Assembly: GCF_007830265.1 (NCBI RefSeq)
Contig: NZ_VLKE01000001.1
Location: 3,658,001-3,722,000 of the forward strand
Length of the DNA stretch: 64,000 nucleotides
Reading direction: 5' to 3'
Source: Micromonospora olivasterospora
Lineage (GTDB): Bacteria; Actinomycetota; Actinomycetes; Mycobacteriales; Micromonosporaceae
Shown: one piece after another, positions 35,685 through 47,987 of the stretch
Layout of the letters: each line of letters starts with the position of its first letter
Position numbering within the stretch: position 1 is the first letter of the stretch
Position numbers and translations under genes: made by a program
Notes under the pieces: model-generated
Database searches by the model: none
Seen by the model: the letters and a program-made list of their open reading frames with translations, nothing else
What the model was told of the DNA's origin: nothing

Positions 35685-37088
35685 GTGCAGGACATCATGC
35701 CGACCTGGGTGGGGGCGACCGCGAAGCAGATCGCCCGGGGCGTACGCCGGGGGGACATCTCCGCCACCCAGGTCGTGGCGGACCACCTCGAACACGTGGC
35801 CCGCGCCGACGCCGACCTCGCCGCGTTTCGGACGGTGCGCGGCGGGGAGGCGATCACCGAGGCGGAGAAGGTCGACGAGCAGGAGGACCTGGCGAACCTG
35901 CCGCTGGCCGGGGTGCCGGTGGCGGTGAAGGAGAACACCCCGGTCGCCGGCCTGCCCACCTGGAACGGCTCGGCCGCCGTGCGTACCCCGGTGGCGGAGG
36001 CCGACCACGAGGTGGTCCGGCGGCTGCGCGGCGCGGGCGCGGTGATCCTCGGGGCGACCCGGATGCCGGAGCTGGGCCTGTGGGCCGTCACCGACGACGA
36101 CACCGCCGTCACCCGCAACCCGTGGGACCCCCGGCGCACCCCCGGCGGCTCCTCCGGCGGCGCGGCGGCGGCCGTGGCCGGCGGGCTGGTGCCGATGGCA
36201 CACGGCAACGACGGCCTCGGCTCGATCCGCATCCCGGCGGCCTGCTGCGGTCTGGTCGGGCTCAAGCCCGGCCGGGGTGTGGTGCCGTGCCGGCTCGGCG
36301 CGGACGACTGGTTCGGCCTGACCGAGCACGGCGTCCTCGCCGGCACGGTGGCCGACGCGGCGGTCGGCTTCCAGGTGCTGGCCGGCCACCGCCCCGAGAA
36401 GCTGGTGCCGCCGCAGCGGCTGCGGGTCGGGGTCTCCCTGCGCTCCCCGGTGCGCGGCGTCTCGCCCGACGCCCCGAACCGCGACGCCGTCGCCGCCGCC
36501 GGCCGGCTGCTGGCCGCCGCCGGGCACGACACCGTCCCCGCCGACCCGGTGTACCCGACCGCGCTCGGCCTCCAGGGCATCGCCACCTGGTTCGCCGCGG
36601 CCGCCGCCGACGTGCGGGCCAGCGGCCTCGACCGCCGACGACTCCAGCGGCGCAGCCGGCGGCACGTCGCGTTGGGGGAGTGGGCGCAACGCCGGGGGTA
36701 CGTCCGGCAGGCCGACCGCGCCGCCTGGCGGGAGCGCTCGATCGGGTTCTTCGCCGACCACTCCGTCGACCTGCTGCTCACCCCGGCGCTGGCCGGCCCG
36801 CCGCCGGAGGCCATGGCCTGGTCGGGCCGGTCCTGGCTGGCGAACATGCGGGCCAACATCCGGTACGCCCCGTACGCCGCGCCCTGGAACATCGCCGGCC
36901 TGCCGGCGCTCGTGGTGCCGGTCGGCCGCCGCCCGGACGGACTGCCGGTGGCGGTGCAGCTCGTCGGGCCGCCCGGCTCGGAGCTGCTGCTGCTCGGCGT
37001 CGCCGGCCAGTTCGAGATGCAGGCCCCCTGGGCCCGGCACGCTCCCGGCTATCCCCGCGTCGGAACGGGCTCGCCGGCCGTCGCGTGA
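35685..37088 (+). CDS. Amidase-signature family hydrolase
   Basis: The 467-residue enzyme has the Ser-cisSer-Lys triad: Lys in GVPVAVKENTPVAG and serines in TPGGSSGGAAAAVAGGLVPM. The SIRIPAACCGLVGLKPGRG block follows. It hydrolyses an amide bond of an unknown substrate. GTG 35685 is preferred over GTG 35679 because the gggagg site (35673-35678) needs spacing. It lies 23 bases after metB and may share its transcript. Confidence 0.88.
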   Translation: MQDIMPTWVGATAKQIARGVRRGDISATQVVADHLEHVARADADLAAFRTVRGGEAITEAEKVDEQEDLANLPLAGVPVAVKENTPVAGLPTWNGSAAVRTPVAEADHEVVRRLRGAGAVILGATRMPELGLWAVTDDDTAVTRNPWDPRRTPGGSSGGAAAAVAGGLVPMAHGNDGLGSIRIPAACCGLVGLKPGRGVVPCRLGADDWFGLTEHGVLAGTVADAAVGFQVLAGHRPEKLVPPQRLRVGVSLRSPVRGVSPDAPNRDAVAAAGRLLAAAGHDTVPADPVYPTALGLQGIATWFAAAAADVRASGLDRRRLQRRSRRHVALGEWAQRRGYVRQADRAAWRERSIGFFADHSVDLLLTPALAGPPPEAMAWSGRSWLANMRANIRYAPYAAPWNIAGLPALVVPVGRRPDGLPVAVQLVGPPGSELLLLGVAGQFEMQAPWARHAPGYPRVGTGSPAVA

Positions 37089-37203
37089 TCGCCGGGGCAG
37101 CCGAGCCGCGGCTGGCGGTGACGCTCTCGTCGCCGCGGGTAGCGGACGGTGGGGCCGCGGTGTCGCCGTCAGCTGAGAGCCCCGTGGGTGGCACGATCGG
37201 GGC

Positions 37204-38424
37204 ATGACGGAACTGGTCGGTCTCGCCGACGTGCGGGCCGCGCGGGAACTGCTCGCCGGCGTCACCCGCACCACCCCGTTGGAGTCCTCCCGTCCGCTGA
37301 GCGCCGTGCTCGGCGGGCCGGCCTGGCTCAAGTGCGAGAACGTGCAGCGCGCGGGGTCGTACAAGGTGCGCGGCGCGTACGTGCGGATCTCCCGCCTGTC
37401 GGCGGCGGAGCGCGCCCACGGCGTGGTGGCCGCGAGCGCCGGCAACCACGCGCAGGGCGTGGCGCTGGCGGCCGGGCTGGTCGGCACGCAGGCCACCGTC
37501 TTCATGCCGGTGGGAGCGCCGCTGCCCAAGGTCGCCGCCACCAAGGGGTACGGCGCCCGGGTCGAGTTGGTCGGCAACACCGTCGACGAGTCGCTGGTCG
37601 CGGCGCAGACGTTCGCCGAGCGGACGGGTGCGGTCTTCATCCACCCGTTCGACCACCCGGACGTGATCGCCGGGCAGGGCACGGTGGCGCTGGAGATCCT
37701 CGAACAGTGCCCCGACGTCAAGACGATCATCACCGGGGTGGGCGGGGGCGGATTGGTCTCCGGGATCGCGGTCGCCGCGAAGGCGCTTCGCCCGGACGTT
37801 CGGGTGATCGGCGTGCAGGCGGCCGGCGCGGCGGCGTACCCGCCCTCGCTCGTCGCCGGCGAGCCGGTCCGCCTCCCCGCGTTCGGCACGATCGCCGACG
37901 GCATCGCGGTCGGCCGTCCCGGGGAGCTCACCTTCGTACACGTGCGCAAGCTCGTGGACGAGATCGTCACCGTCTCCGAGGAGGACATCTCCCGGGCGCT
38001 GCTGGTGCTGCTGGAGCGGGGCAAGCAGGTGGTGGAGCCGGCGGGCGCGGTCGGCGTGGCCGCGCTGCTGGCCGGCGTCGTGCGGGTCGAGACGCCGGCG
38101 GTGGCGGTGCTCTCCGGCGGCAACATCGACCCGCTGCTGATGCTGCGGGTCATCGAGCACGGGCTCGCGGCGGCGGGGCGCTACCTGCGGTTCACCGTGC
38201 GCTGCTCGGACCGGCCCGGTCAGCTCGCCTCCCTGCTCGCCGAGATCGCCGAGCACCGGGCGAACGTCGTCGACGTGGAGCACCAGCGCGCCAACCCCCA
38301 CCTGCGCCTCGGCGAGGTGGAGGTGGCCCTGTCGGTGGAGACCCGCGGGATCGAGCACTCCGACGCGCTGATCGGCGCGCTGCGGGCCAGCGGCTACCAG
38401 GTGGTCTTCGCCGGCGAGGCGTGA
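37204..38424 (+). CDS. ilvA: Threonine ammonia-lyase with ACT domain
   Basis: The 406-residue PLP enzyme deaminates threonine to 2-oxobutyrate. The PLP lysine is in RAGSYKVRGAYVR, the AASAGNHAQG substrate loop and GVGGGGLVSGIA phosphate loop are clear, and an ACT regulatory domain lies at about 325-400 (FTVRCSDRPGQLASLLAEIA). The short ACT form resembles the catabolic TdcB-like class with a single ACT domain. ATG 37204. Confidence 0.9.
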   Translation: MTELVGLADVRAARELLAGVTRTTPLESSRPLSAVLGGPAWLKCENVQRAGSYKVRGAYVRISRLSAAERAHGVVAASAGNHAQGVALAAGLVGTQATVFMPVGAPLPKVAATKGYGARVELVGNTVDESLVAAQTFAERTGAVFIHPFDHPDVIAGQGTVALEILEQCPDVKTIITGVGGGGLVSGIAVAAKALRPDVRVIGVQAAGAAAYPPSLVAGEPVRLPAFGTIADGIAVGRPGELTFVHVRKLVDEIVTVSEEDISRALLVLLERGKQVVEPAGAVGVAALLAGVVRVETPAVAVLSGGNIDPLLMLRVIEHGLAAAGRYLRFTVRCSDRPGQLASLLAEIAEHRANVVDVEHQRANPHLRLGEVEVALSVETRGIEHSDALIGALRASGYQVVFAGEA

Positions 38425-38541
38425 CCGGCGGCCAGTTCCCGCCGCGCCGCGTGCGCGAAGTCGTAGACCGCGAGCGTGCCGATGTTGGTCTGGCCGGCGG
38501 TCAACTCGTGGCCGAACTGGTCCGGGCGGACCCGGGCGCGG
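38394..38541 (-). other. Possible gene fragment between ilvA and greA
   Basis: The minus strand encodes a sensible stretch RARVRPDQFGHELTAGQTNI followed by GTLAVYDFAHAARRELAAG and a stop at 38394, overlapping the ilvA end. No start or upstream part exists because greA occupies the region above. It has GC3-biased codons and may be the 3' remnant of a lost gene. Unproven. Confidence 0.25.
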
Positions 38542-39042
38542 TCAGCTGGTGAACGGCTCGAACCCCACCACCGTCACCTTGATGTCCGCGCCGCTCGGCG
38601 CGGTGTAGGTGACGGTCTGCCCGGAGCGGCTGCCGAGGATCGACTTCCCCAGCGCCGACTCGGGGCTGTAGACGGTCAGGTCGGTGGTCGACGCGATCTC
38701 GCGGGACCCGAGCAGGAAGGTCTCCGTGTCGTCCGGGTCGTCGTCGAAGTAGATCGTCACGACCATGCCGGGCGAGACCACGTCTGCCGTCGGCGCCTCG
38801 CCGACCTTGGCCGTGCGCAGCAGCTCCTTCAGGTAGAGGATCCGCCCCTCCTGCTTGCCCTGCTCCTCGCGGGCGGCGTGGTAGCCGCCGTTCTCCCGCA
38901 GGTCGCCCTCCTCGCGCCGGGCGTTGATCTCGGCGGCGATGACCGGCCGGTTGGCGATCAGCTCGTCGAGCTCTGCCTGGAGGCGGTCGTACGCGTCCTG
39001 GGACAGCCAGGTGGCGGGCGCCTTGTTGTCGGAGTTGGACAC
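38542..39042 (-). CDS. greA: Transcription elongation factor GreA
   Basis: The 166-residue protein has an N-terminal coiled coil ([20 protein letters not shown] with the acidic tip [20 protein letters not shown]) and a C-terminal FKBP-like domain ([16 protein letters not shown]). It rescues backtracked RNA polymerase by stimulating transcript cleavage. The GTG start follows aaggag. The position matches Rv1080c. Confidence 0.95.
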   Translation of the reverse strand: MSNSDNKAPATWLSQDAYDRLQAELDELIANRPVIAAEINARREEGDLRENGGYHAAREEQGKQEGRILYLKELLRTAKVGEAPTADVVSPGMVVTIYFDDDPDDTETFLLGSREIASTTDLTVYSPESALGKSILGSRSGQTVTYTAPSGADIKVTVVGFEPFTS

Positions 39043-39188
39043 AGGCGGTCTCCTTGGTCGTGCGGAACTGGCTGACGGGGTGAACTACCAAGTTACCAGT
39101 GCCGCGCCCGTCGGGGGTGTCGACGATCACCGGGAGGGCGTCTGCCCGGGCCGCCTTCCGGGTGCCGGCAGGTGGCGGGCTCCGGCGG

Positions 39189-39623
39189 TCAGCCGGCCGG
39201 CCGGCAGCGGACCACCTCGCCGACGAACGGCCGGGCGCTGGTGGTCAGCCGGTGCCGGGCGGTGACGTGCGACTCGCCCGGGCGGGCGGTCACCGTCACC
39301 TCCTCGCGGGCCACCTCGGCGCCGTCGTGCGAACGGGCCCGCAGCGCGCAGGTGGCCGATCCGCCCGCCGGCACGGTCACCCGGAAGTCGACCACCACCT
39401 GAGAGTCGGTGATGTCGGAGTAGCTGACCAGTTGGGCGCCGTACGCGGGGTCGCCGTACTTGTCGTACAGGCTGTACGACGCCAGGCCGAGCGCCGCCAC
39501 CGCGGCAGCGACCAGCAGCGCGGCCAGTGCCGGACGGCGGCGGCCCGGCTCCCGGCGGCGGCCGTACCGGCCGGGCGGGAACACCGGCGCGCCCGGTGGA
39601 ATTGTGGCGTGCGTCTCGCTCAC
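39189..39623 (-). CDS. DUF4307 membrane protein
   Basis: A 144-residue protein with a Pro/Arg-rich start (PPGRYGRRREPGRRRPA), one transmembrane helix (LAALLVAAAVAALGLASYSL) and an external beta-rich domain with two cysteines (SATCALRAR, VVRCRPAG). GTG 39623 follows aggaga at nine bases; the longer frame upstream is unlikely. It corresponds to Rv1081c, next to greA and mca; its function is unknown. Confidence 0.85.
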   Translation of the reverse strand: MSETHATIPPGAPVFPPGRYGRRREPGRRRPALAALLVAAAVAALGLASYSLYDKYGDPAYGAQLVSYSDITDSQVVVDFRVTVPAGGSATCALRARSHDGAEVAREEVTVTARPGESHVTARHRLTTSARPFVGEVVRCRPAG

Positions 39624-39823
39624 CGGCGGGTATCTCCTGGCGTTGTTGTCGGCGGTATCGGCAAGAATGGCATGGTCCATCTTCCCAGCCCGGTGCCGGC
39701 CCTGAACGAGCGCCGAGTCGTCCCTGACAGCCAGGCCCGAGCGGTTCGGCCGAGCCGGCCAGTCAAGGATGACAGGTCGGCCCGCGGACGGCGCCGGTCG
39801 GGCACAGACGAGGAGCGCCGCAA

Positions 39824-40705
39824 GTGGCAGAGAAGCTGCGTCTCATGGCCGTCCACGCGCATCCCGACGACGAGTCGAGCAAGGGCGCGGCGACCATGGC
39901 GAAGTACGTCGCCGAAGGGGTCGACGTGCTGGTCGTGACGTGTACGGGCGGCGAGCGCGGCAGCGTGCTCAACCCGAAGATGGACCGCCCGGAGGTCTGG
40001 GCCAACATCGGCGAGATCCGTCGCGCCGAGATGGACGCGGCCCGCGCGATCCTGGGCGTCGAGCAGGCCTGGCTCGGCTTCGTCGACTCCGGGCTGCCCG
40101 AGGGTGACCCGCTGCCGCCGCTACCCGAGGGCTGCTTCGCGCTCCAGGACGTCGAGGCCGCCGCCGCCCCGCTGGTGCGGCTGATCCGCCAGTTCCGGCC
40201 GCACGTGATCACCACGTACGACGAGGAGGGCGGCTACCCCCATCCCGACCACATCATGACCCACAAGGTGACCGTCGCCGCCTTCGACGCCGCCGGCGAC
40301 CCGGAGCGCCATCCCGACCTGGGCGAGCCCTGGCAGCCGCTTAAGCTCTACTACGACATCGGCTTCTCCCGCGGCAAGATCATGGCGCTGCACGAGGCCA
40401 TGCTCGCCGCCGGCGTGGCCTCGCCGTACGAGGAGTGGCTCAAGCGCTGGGAGGAACGCCCGGACAAGGGTCCCCGGATCACCACCCGGGTCGAGTGCGC
40501 GGAATACTTCCCGGTCCGCGACGACGCGCTCCGCGCCCACGCCACCCAGATCGACCCGGACGGCTTCTGGTTCCAGGTGCCGATGGATCTCCAGCAGCGC
40601 GCCTGGCCGACGGAGGACTTCCAGCTCGCCCGCTCCCTGGTCGACAGCCCGCTGCCCGAGTCCGACCTGTTCGCCGGGGTGCGCGAGACGGCCCATGCCC
40701 GCTGA
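39824..40705 (+). CDS. mca: Mycothiol S-conjugate amidase
   Basis: Zinc amidase that cleaves mycothiol S-conjugates to mercapturic acids during detoxification. The metal motif is [18 protein letters not shown], with a further ligand histidine in [10 protein letters not shown]. The 293-residue length matches Mca rather than MshB. The start is GTG 39824. Presence shows the organism makes mycothiol. Order matches Rv1082. Confidence 0.94.
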   Translation: MAEKLRLMAVHAHPDDESSKGAATMAKYVAEGVDVLVVTCTGGERGSVLNPKMDRPEVWANIGEIRRAEMDAARAILGVEQAWLGFVDSGLPEGDPLPPLPEGCFALQDVEAAAAPLVRLIRQFRPHVITTYDEEGGYPHPDHIMTHKVTVAAFDAAGDPERHPDLGEPWQPLKLYYDIGFSRGKIMALHEAMLAAGVASPYEEWLKRWEERPDKGPRITTRVECAEYFPVRDDALRAHATQIDPDGFWFQVPMDLQQRAWPTEDFQLARSLVDSPLPESDLFAGVRETAHAR

Positions 40706-40753
40706 TCCGCCGCAGGGCTACTCTGGTGACCAGCCGCACTTCGGAGGAACGCC

Positions 40754-41047
40754 ATGCTGACCGCTGCCCAGGTGCTCGCGGAGAACAACTTCGGTGACAC
40801 CCGCACGGGTGGTCTGGCCGGTCCGATGGGCCTCTTCCTCATCGTGCTCCTGGCCACCGCCACCGTGCTGCTGATCCGCAACATGAACGCCCGGCTGCGC
40901 CGGCTGCCCGACCGCTTCCCCGCGCAGGCGGCCTCCGCCGACGCCGACCGGGCCGACGCCACGGTCGTCGATCCGACAGACGGGACGGCGGGGCAGGACT
41001 CACGCGGGAGTGGGGAACAGGGCCGCCAGCAGCGGCGCAACGGTTGA
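40754..41047 (+). CDS. Small membrane protein downstream of mca
   Basis: The 97-residue protein has one transmembrane helix (GLFLIVLLATATVLLIRNM) and a charged disordered C-terminal tail. A clear ribosome site (cggaggaacgcc) precedes ATG 40754. The same arrangement occurs as Rv1083 beside mca in mycobacteria; role unknown. Confidence 0.8.
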   Translation: MLTAAQVLAENNFGDTRTGGLAGPMGLFLIVLLATATVLLIRNMNARLRRLPDRFPAQAASADADRADATVVDPTDGTAGQDSRGSGEQGRQQRRNG

Positions 41048-41164
41048 TCCGGGCATGATTCACGCCGAAGCCGATCGTCGCCCCCTGTTGCGGCCACCGG
41101 CTTTGGCTTAGCCTTCCGCCGGGGGGCCATACGTTCCCCGAACCGTCAGCGGGAGGGGGCGCCG

Positions 41165-41230
41165 ATGACCGGGTCAGCGACGGCTGCCGACCGTGCCGTG
41201 CGGCGCCCGGCGGACGGGGGAGGTCGGTGA
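41165..41230 (+). CDS. Possible 21-codon leader mini-ORF of the GGDEF-EAL gene
   Basis: A strong ribosome site (gggagg, 41151-41156) precedes ATG 41165. The ORF (MTGSATAADRAVRRPADGGGR) ends on a TGA that overlaps the GTG of the next gene (GTGA). Start coupling or a leader role is likely; the peptide itself has no domain. It could also mark the true start of the GGDEF-EAL gene if another frameshift is present. Confidence 0.4.
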   Translation: MTGSATAADRAVRRPADGGGR

Positions 41231-43760
41231 GCTCCCGCGGGGCGGGCGAAAGGCTCGACCGGCTCGGGGTGCGCGGCACCCCGCGCCGGGTGCTCCTGCT
41301 GACCGCCGCCCTGGTGCTGACCGCCCTGGTGGCCGCCGCGGTCGGCCTGGCGATGCCGAGCCGGCTGCCGGCCGACGACCCGCTCCCGGCGGTCGCCCGA
41401 TTCGGCATCGCCGTCGCCGCCTTCGCGGTGGCCCAGCTCGCCCGGCTCCGGTTCCGTGTCGGCTCCGGGATGGCGAGCATCACCTGGGGCGAGGCGGCGC
41501 TCATCGTCTGCCTTCACCTCGTTCCCGGCGGCTGGCTCCCGGCCGCCGCGCTGCTCGGCGCCGGGCTGGCCTGGACGGTGCTGTCGCTGGCAGACCGCCG
41601 CCTGCCCGTGGAGACGGTCCGGATCGCCGCCTCGCTGACCGCCGCCACCGCTCTGGCCGTGGTCGTCGCCGCGTCCCTCGGCGCGCCGCTGCTGGCGGCC
41701 CCCACCCCCGAGCTTGCCCTGGCCCTGGCGGCCGGCGCGGTGACGTACCTGCTGAGCTGCGCGTGGCTCGGCGGTGTCACCGTGGCGCTGCGGCACGGCG
41801 TGCCGATGGGCCCCCGCTGTTCGCCGCGCTCCGCGGCAAGCTGCTGATGTTCGTCGGCAACGTGGGCGTCGGGCTGGTCGTGGTGGCGCTGCTGGAGATC
41901 GACGCCCGCTGGCTGCTGCTGCTCCCGCCCGCGCTCTGGCTGCTTCAGCAGACCTACCGGCATCGCCTGCGGGCCGAGGAGGAGCGGCGCGCCTGGCGCG
42001 CCTTCGCCGACGCCACCGCCGCGCTCAACCAGCTCGACGAGCGGGGCGTCGTCGCCGCCGCCGTGGCCGGCGCGCTGAACCTCTTCGGCGCCGAACTGGT
42101 CGACGTGGACGTGGCCCGGGGGGACGGCCGGTGGCGACGCTACCGGGGCGACAGCGGCGGCCAACTGGTGGACCGGGAGATCGCCGCGCCCGCCCGCTCG
42201 GAGCCGGGGCCGGGGCCGCAGGAGCTGGTCCGCCTGCTCACCGTCGGCGCCACCCGGGTCGGCGAGCTGCGGGTGCGCTTCCCCCGCTCGGCCCCGCCGT
42301 GCGACCGGGAACGCGACGCGCTCGCCGCGTTCTCCGACGCGCTCGCCGCCGCCCTGCACGACGCCGCCACGCACCGGGAACTGCGGCTGGTCACCGCCCG
42401 GTCGTCGTACGAGGCGGTGCACGACCCGCTCACCGGCCTGCTCAACCGGGCCGCCATGCTCAGCAAGGGCGATCAGGCGTTGCGCCAGCGCGCCCACGAC
42501 CATCCGGTGGCGTTGCTGCTGCTCGACATCGATCAGTTCAAAGAGGTCAACGACACCCTCGGGCACGCCGCCGGCGACCAACTGCTCCGGCTCACCGCCA
42601 ACCGGCTGGGCGCGCTGACCCGCCCCGGCGACCTGCTGGGCCGCCTCGGCGGCGACGAGTTCGCCCTGCTGCTCACCACGGTCCCGGTCGTCGGTGGCCG
42701 CACCGCCCCGATGGCGTACACCCTGCGCCAGGCTCGGGAGATCGCCGAGCGGCTGGCCGCCCCCACCGAGGTGGCCGGGGTGCGGATGTCCGTGGAGGTC
42801 TCCGTGGGGGTGGTCGTCGCCGACGCCGGCACCGCCGACCTGACCGAGCTGCTGCGCCGGGCCGACATCGCGATGTACCAGGCGAAGGAGGGCGGCGGCA
42901 GCGTCGCCGCGTACGACAGCTCCCGGGACGCCGCGAGCACGGACCAGCTGGCGCTGCTGGCGGAGTTGCGGGAGGCGCTCGCTACCGACGACCAGCTCGT
43001 GCTGGCCCTCCAGCCGGCGGTGGACCTGAGCACCGGCGCGCCGACCGGGGTGGAGGCGCTGATCCGCTGGCGGCACCCCCGCCGGGGCTGGCTCGGCCCG
43101 GGCGACTTCATCCGCCCGGTCGAGAACAGCGAGCAGCTCGGCACGTTCACCCGGTACGTGTTGGACAAGGCGCTCGCGGTGGCGGCCGAGTGGGGCCGGG
43201 AGGGGCTGGACGTGCCGATCTCGGTGAACGTCTCGGCCCGCAGCCTGCTCGATTCCAAGCTGCCCGCGGAGATCGGTGAGGCCCTGCGCCGGCACCAGGT
43301 CCCGCCGCACCGGCTGGTGCTGGAGATCACCGAGACCGTGGTGATGAGTGAGCTGGAGGTCATCGACGAGGTGCTCGCCACGCTCCGGTCCATGGGCGTG
43401 CAGCTCGCGGTCGACGACTTCGGCACCGGCTTCTCGTCGCTGACGTTCCTGACCCGGGTCGCCGTGGACGAGCTGAAGGTCGACCGCTCCTTCGTCATCC
43501 GGATGGCCGAGTCGCCGGAGGCGGCCGCGATCGTCCGGACCACCCTCGGCCTCGCCCACGAGCTGGGCCTGCGGGTCGTCGCCGAGGGGGTGGAGACCGC
43601 CGAGCAGCGGCTGGCCCTGGCCGATCTGGGCTGCACCGCCGCCCAGGGGTATCACTTCTTCAAACCGATGCCGGCCGACAAGGTCGGCGCCGTGCTCGGC
43701 TCGCTGCTCGACACCGCCCAGGGCAACGTTTTCCCGCTGCGCGCCGACGGCGCCTCCTGA
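41227..43760 (+). CDS. Bifunctional GGDEF-EAL c-di-GMP protein with membrane N-terminus, frameshifted at 41811-41815
   Basis: Six to eight N-terminal helices form a membrane sensor; the first frame ends at 41847 while the sensible continuation is one base out. GGC CCC CCG CTG would restore VPMG-PPLFAALRGKLL, so one C is missing in the run at 41811-41815. Then come a GAF-like part (AFADATAALNQLDERGVVAA), a GGDEF domain with intact RLGGDEFALLL, and an EAL domain with all key residues: GVEALIRWRHP, NVSARSLLD, LEITETVV, VDDFGTGFSSL, ELKVDRSFV, AEGVET and AAQGYHFFKP. So both diguanylate cyclase and phosphodiesterase sites look active. Confidence 0.85.
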
Positions 43761-43793
43761 CGGGGGCGCCCGCGGGGTGGTTATGGTCGTCGG

Positions 43794-45857
<2,064 letters not shown>

Positions 45858-45998
45858 GGGCGGCCAGCCCGCCGGGGGCCACGCTCGTTCGGGCCCTATG
45901 GAGCTGCCCGCATCAACGGGGCAGCCCCCGACCGTGACCACCCACACGCTGACCTCGGCCGGTGGCCGGTCGGGGCCCGCGGCTAGGCTGGTCCCGAG

Positions 45999-47153
45999 AT
46001 GGATACGCGAACCGGTCTGCCAGTTGTCGGCATGGTGGGGGGCGGGCAGCTGGCCCGGATGACCCACCAGGCCGCGATCGCCCTCGGTCAGTCGCTGCGC
46101 GTGCTCGCGCAGTCCCCGGACGACGGGGCGGCCCTGGTCGCCGCCGACGTCCAGTACGGCGACCACACCGACCTCGCCGCCCTGCGCACCTTCGCCAAGG
46201 GCTGCGACGTGGTCACCTTCGACCACGAGCACGTGCCGACGGAGCACGTCCGCGCCCTCGCCGCCGAGGGGGTGAAGCTGTTCCCGCCGGCCGACGCGCT
46301 CCTGCACGCGCAGGACAAGCAGGTCATGCGGGAGCGGCTCGGCGAGCTGGGTGCGCCCAACCCGGCATGGCGGCCGGTCGCCGAGCCCGCCGACCTGGTC
46401 GCCTTCGGCGAGGCGCATGGCTGGCCGGTGGTGCTCAAGGCGGCGCGGGGCGGCTACGACGGGCGGGGCGTCTGGATGGTCGCCGACGCGGCCCAGGCCG
46501 TCGAGTTGGCCGCCACCCTGCTCGCCGGCGGGACCCGGCTGATCGTCGAGGAGCGGGTGAGGCTGCGCCGCGAACTGGCCGTGCAGGTCGCCCGCTCGCC
46601 GTTCGGTCAGGTCGCCGCGTACCCGGTCGTCGAGACGGTGCAGGTCGACGGGATCTGCGTCGAGGTGCTCGCCCCGGCGCCGGGCCTGCCGGAGGAGCGG
46701 GCGATCGCCGCGCAGCAGCTCGCCATCGACCTGGCCACCGCCCTCGGCGTGGTCGGGTTGCTCGCCGTGGAGCTCTTCGAGACCCCCGACGGGCTGGTGG
46801 TCAACGAGCTGGCCATGCGCCCACACAACTCCGGGCACTGGACGATCGAGGGTGCGCGGACCTCCCAGTTCGAGCAGCACCTGCGGGCGGTGCTCGACTA
46901 CCCGATGGGGGACACCTCGCTGACCGCCCCGGTGGTGGTGATGGCCAACGTGCTCGGCGGCGAGCCGGGCGGGATGCCGGTCGACGAACGGCTGCACCAC
47001 CTCTTCGCGGCCGAGCCGGGCGCCAAGGTCCACCTGTACGGCAAGCAGGTGCGCCCCGGCCGCAAGATCGGCCACGTGACGGTGCTGGGCGACGACCTGG
47101 ACGACTTACGGGCGCGGGCCGCGCGGGCCGCCCGCTGGCTCCGGGAGGGGTGA
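45999..47153 (+). CDS. purK: 5-(carboxyamino)imidazole ribonucleotide synthase
   Basis: ATP-grasp enzyme of purine synthesis: converts AIR, bicarbonate and ATP to N5-CAIR. The N-terminal [16 protein letters not shown], the ATP loop [10 protein letters not shown] and the [14 protein letters not shown] substrate motif are present. It is 384 residues. Codon 370 is TTA (47106-47108), rare in this genome. It is followed by the 54-base tandem repeat and then purE. Confidence 0.93.
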   Translation: MDTRTGLPVVGMVGGGQLARMTHQAAIALGQSLRVLAQSPDDGAALVAADVQYGDHTDLAALRTFAKGCDVVTFDHEHVPTEHVRALAAEGVKLFPPADALLHAQDKQVMRERLGELGAPNPAWRPVAEPADLVAFGEAHGWPVVLKAARGGYDGRGVWMVADAAQAVELAATLLAGGTRLIVEERVRLRRELAVQVARSPFGQVAAYPVVETVQVDGICVEVLAPAPGLPEERAIAAQQLAIDLATALGVVGLLAVELFETPDGLVVNELAMRPHNSGHWTIEGARTSQFEQHLRAVLDYPMGDTSLTAPVVVMANVLGGEPGGMPVDERLHHLFAAEPGAKVHLYGKQVRPGRKIGHVTVLGDDLDDLRARAARAARWLREG

Positions 47154-47155
47154 CC

Positions 47156-47371
47156 GTGAGCGCGAGGAGTGAGCTTGCGAGCCCCGCAGTCGCGAACGAA
47201 GGAGGCACCGTGAGCGCGAGGAGTGAGCTTGCGAGCCCCGCAGTCGCGAACGAAGGAGGCACCGTGAGCGCGAGGAGTGAGCTTGCGAGCCCCGCAGTCG
47301 CGAACGAAGGAGGCACCGTGAGCGCGAGGAGTGAGCTTGCGAGCCCCGCAGTCGCGAACGAAGGAGATACC
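47156..47371 (+). repeat. Four tandem copies of a 54-base translation-initiation unit between purK and purE
   Basis: Units at 47156-47209, 47210-47263, 47264-47317 and 47318-47371 are identical except the last, which has gaaggagatacc in place of gaaggaggcacc. Each begins GTGAGCGCG and ends with a ribosome site (gaaggagg) plus four to five bases, so each unit places a start codon correctly for the next. Because 54 is divisible by three, all five GTG codons are in the purE frame and no stop interrupts, giving optional N-terminal repeats [18 protein letters not shown]. Confidence 0.95.
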
Positions 47372-47863
47372 GTGAGCACGGTCGGCCTGATCATGGGCAG
47401 CGACTCGGACTGGCCGACCATGCGGGCCGCCGCCGAGGCGCTGGACGAGTTCGGGGTCGCGTACGAGGTCGGGGTGGTCTCGGCCCACCGCACGCCCGGC
47501 AAGATGATCGAGTACGGCCGCACGGCCGCCGACCGGGGCCTCAAGGTGATCATTGCGGGGGCCGGCGGCGCCGCCCACCTGCCCGGCATGGTCGCGTCCG
47601 TCACCCCGCTCCCCGTGATCGGCGTGCCGGTGCCGCTGAAGCACCTGGACGGGATGGACTCGCTGCTGTCGATCGTGCAGATGCCCGCGGGCGTGCCGGT
47701 GGCCACCGTGTCGATCGGTAACGCCCGCAACGCCGGGCTGCTCGCCGTGCGCATCCTGGCCGCCTCCGACGAGGGGCTGCGGGCCCGGATGGTCGCGTAC
47801 CAGGAGAGCCTGGAGAAGCTGGTCGCCGAGAAGGAAGCCGCCCTCCGCGCCTCCCTGCCCTGA
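47372..47863 (+). CDS. purE: N5-carboxyaminoimidazole ribonucleotide mutase
   Basis: Shifts the carboxyl group of N5-CAIR to give CAIR. The 163-residue core starts [17 protein letters not shown], and the active-site stretch [14 protein letters not shown] and GGAAHLPGM are present. GTG 47372 is the usual start by homology, preceded by gaaggag. Four further in-frame GTG codons with ribosome sites lie upstream in the tandem repeat, so longer forms are possible. Confidence 0.94.
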   Translation: MSTVGLIMGSDSDWPTMRAAAEALDEFGVAYEVGVVSAHRTPGKMIEYGRTAADRGLKVIIAGAGGAAHLPGMVASVTPLPVIGVPVPLKHLDGMDSLLSIVQMPAGVPVATVSIGNARNAGLLAVRILAASDEGLRARMVAYQESLEKLVAEKEAALRASLP

Positions 47864-47891
47864 CCCGCTCAGGCCGAGGGGCACGCGCCCC

Positions 47892-47962
47892 GCGATCTTG
47901 CACTTTCGGCCCATGCTATGCGGCATTCGCACTGTTTGCCGGGGCATAAAGTGCAAGATCGC
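47892..47962. repeat. Hairpin intergenic repeat, copy 2
   Basis: Perfect 15-base arms gcgatcttgcacttt (47892-47906) and aaagtgcaagatcgc (47948-47962). Same family as 322-390, with the same arm core and a different loop. It lies between convergent purE and the large membrane-protein gene and may double as a terminator. Confidence 0.88.
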
Positions 47963-47987
47963 TAGTGGGCACGCCCGGGCGCCCGGT

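Noticed and set aside
47156..47371. CRISPR or VNTR coding repeat
   Set aside because: Units are directly abutting with no spacers; each carries a ribosome site and start, so it is a duplicated initiation region.
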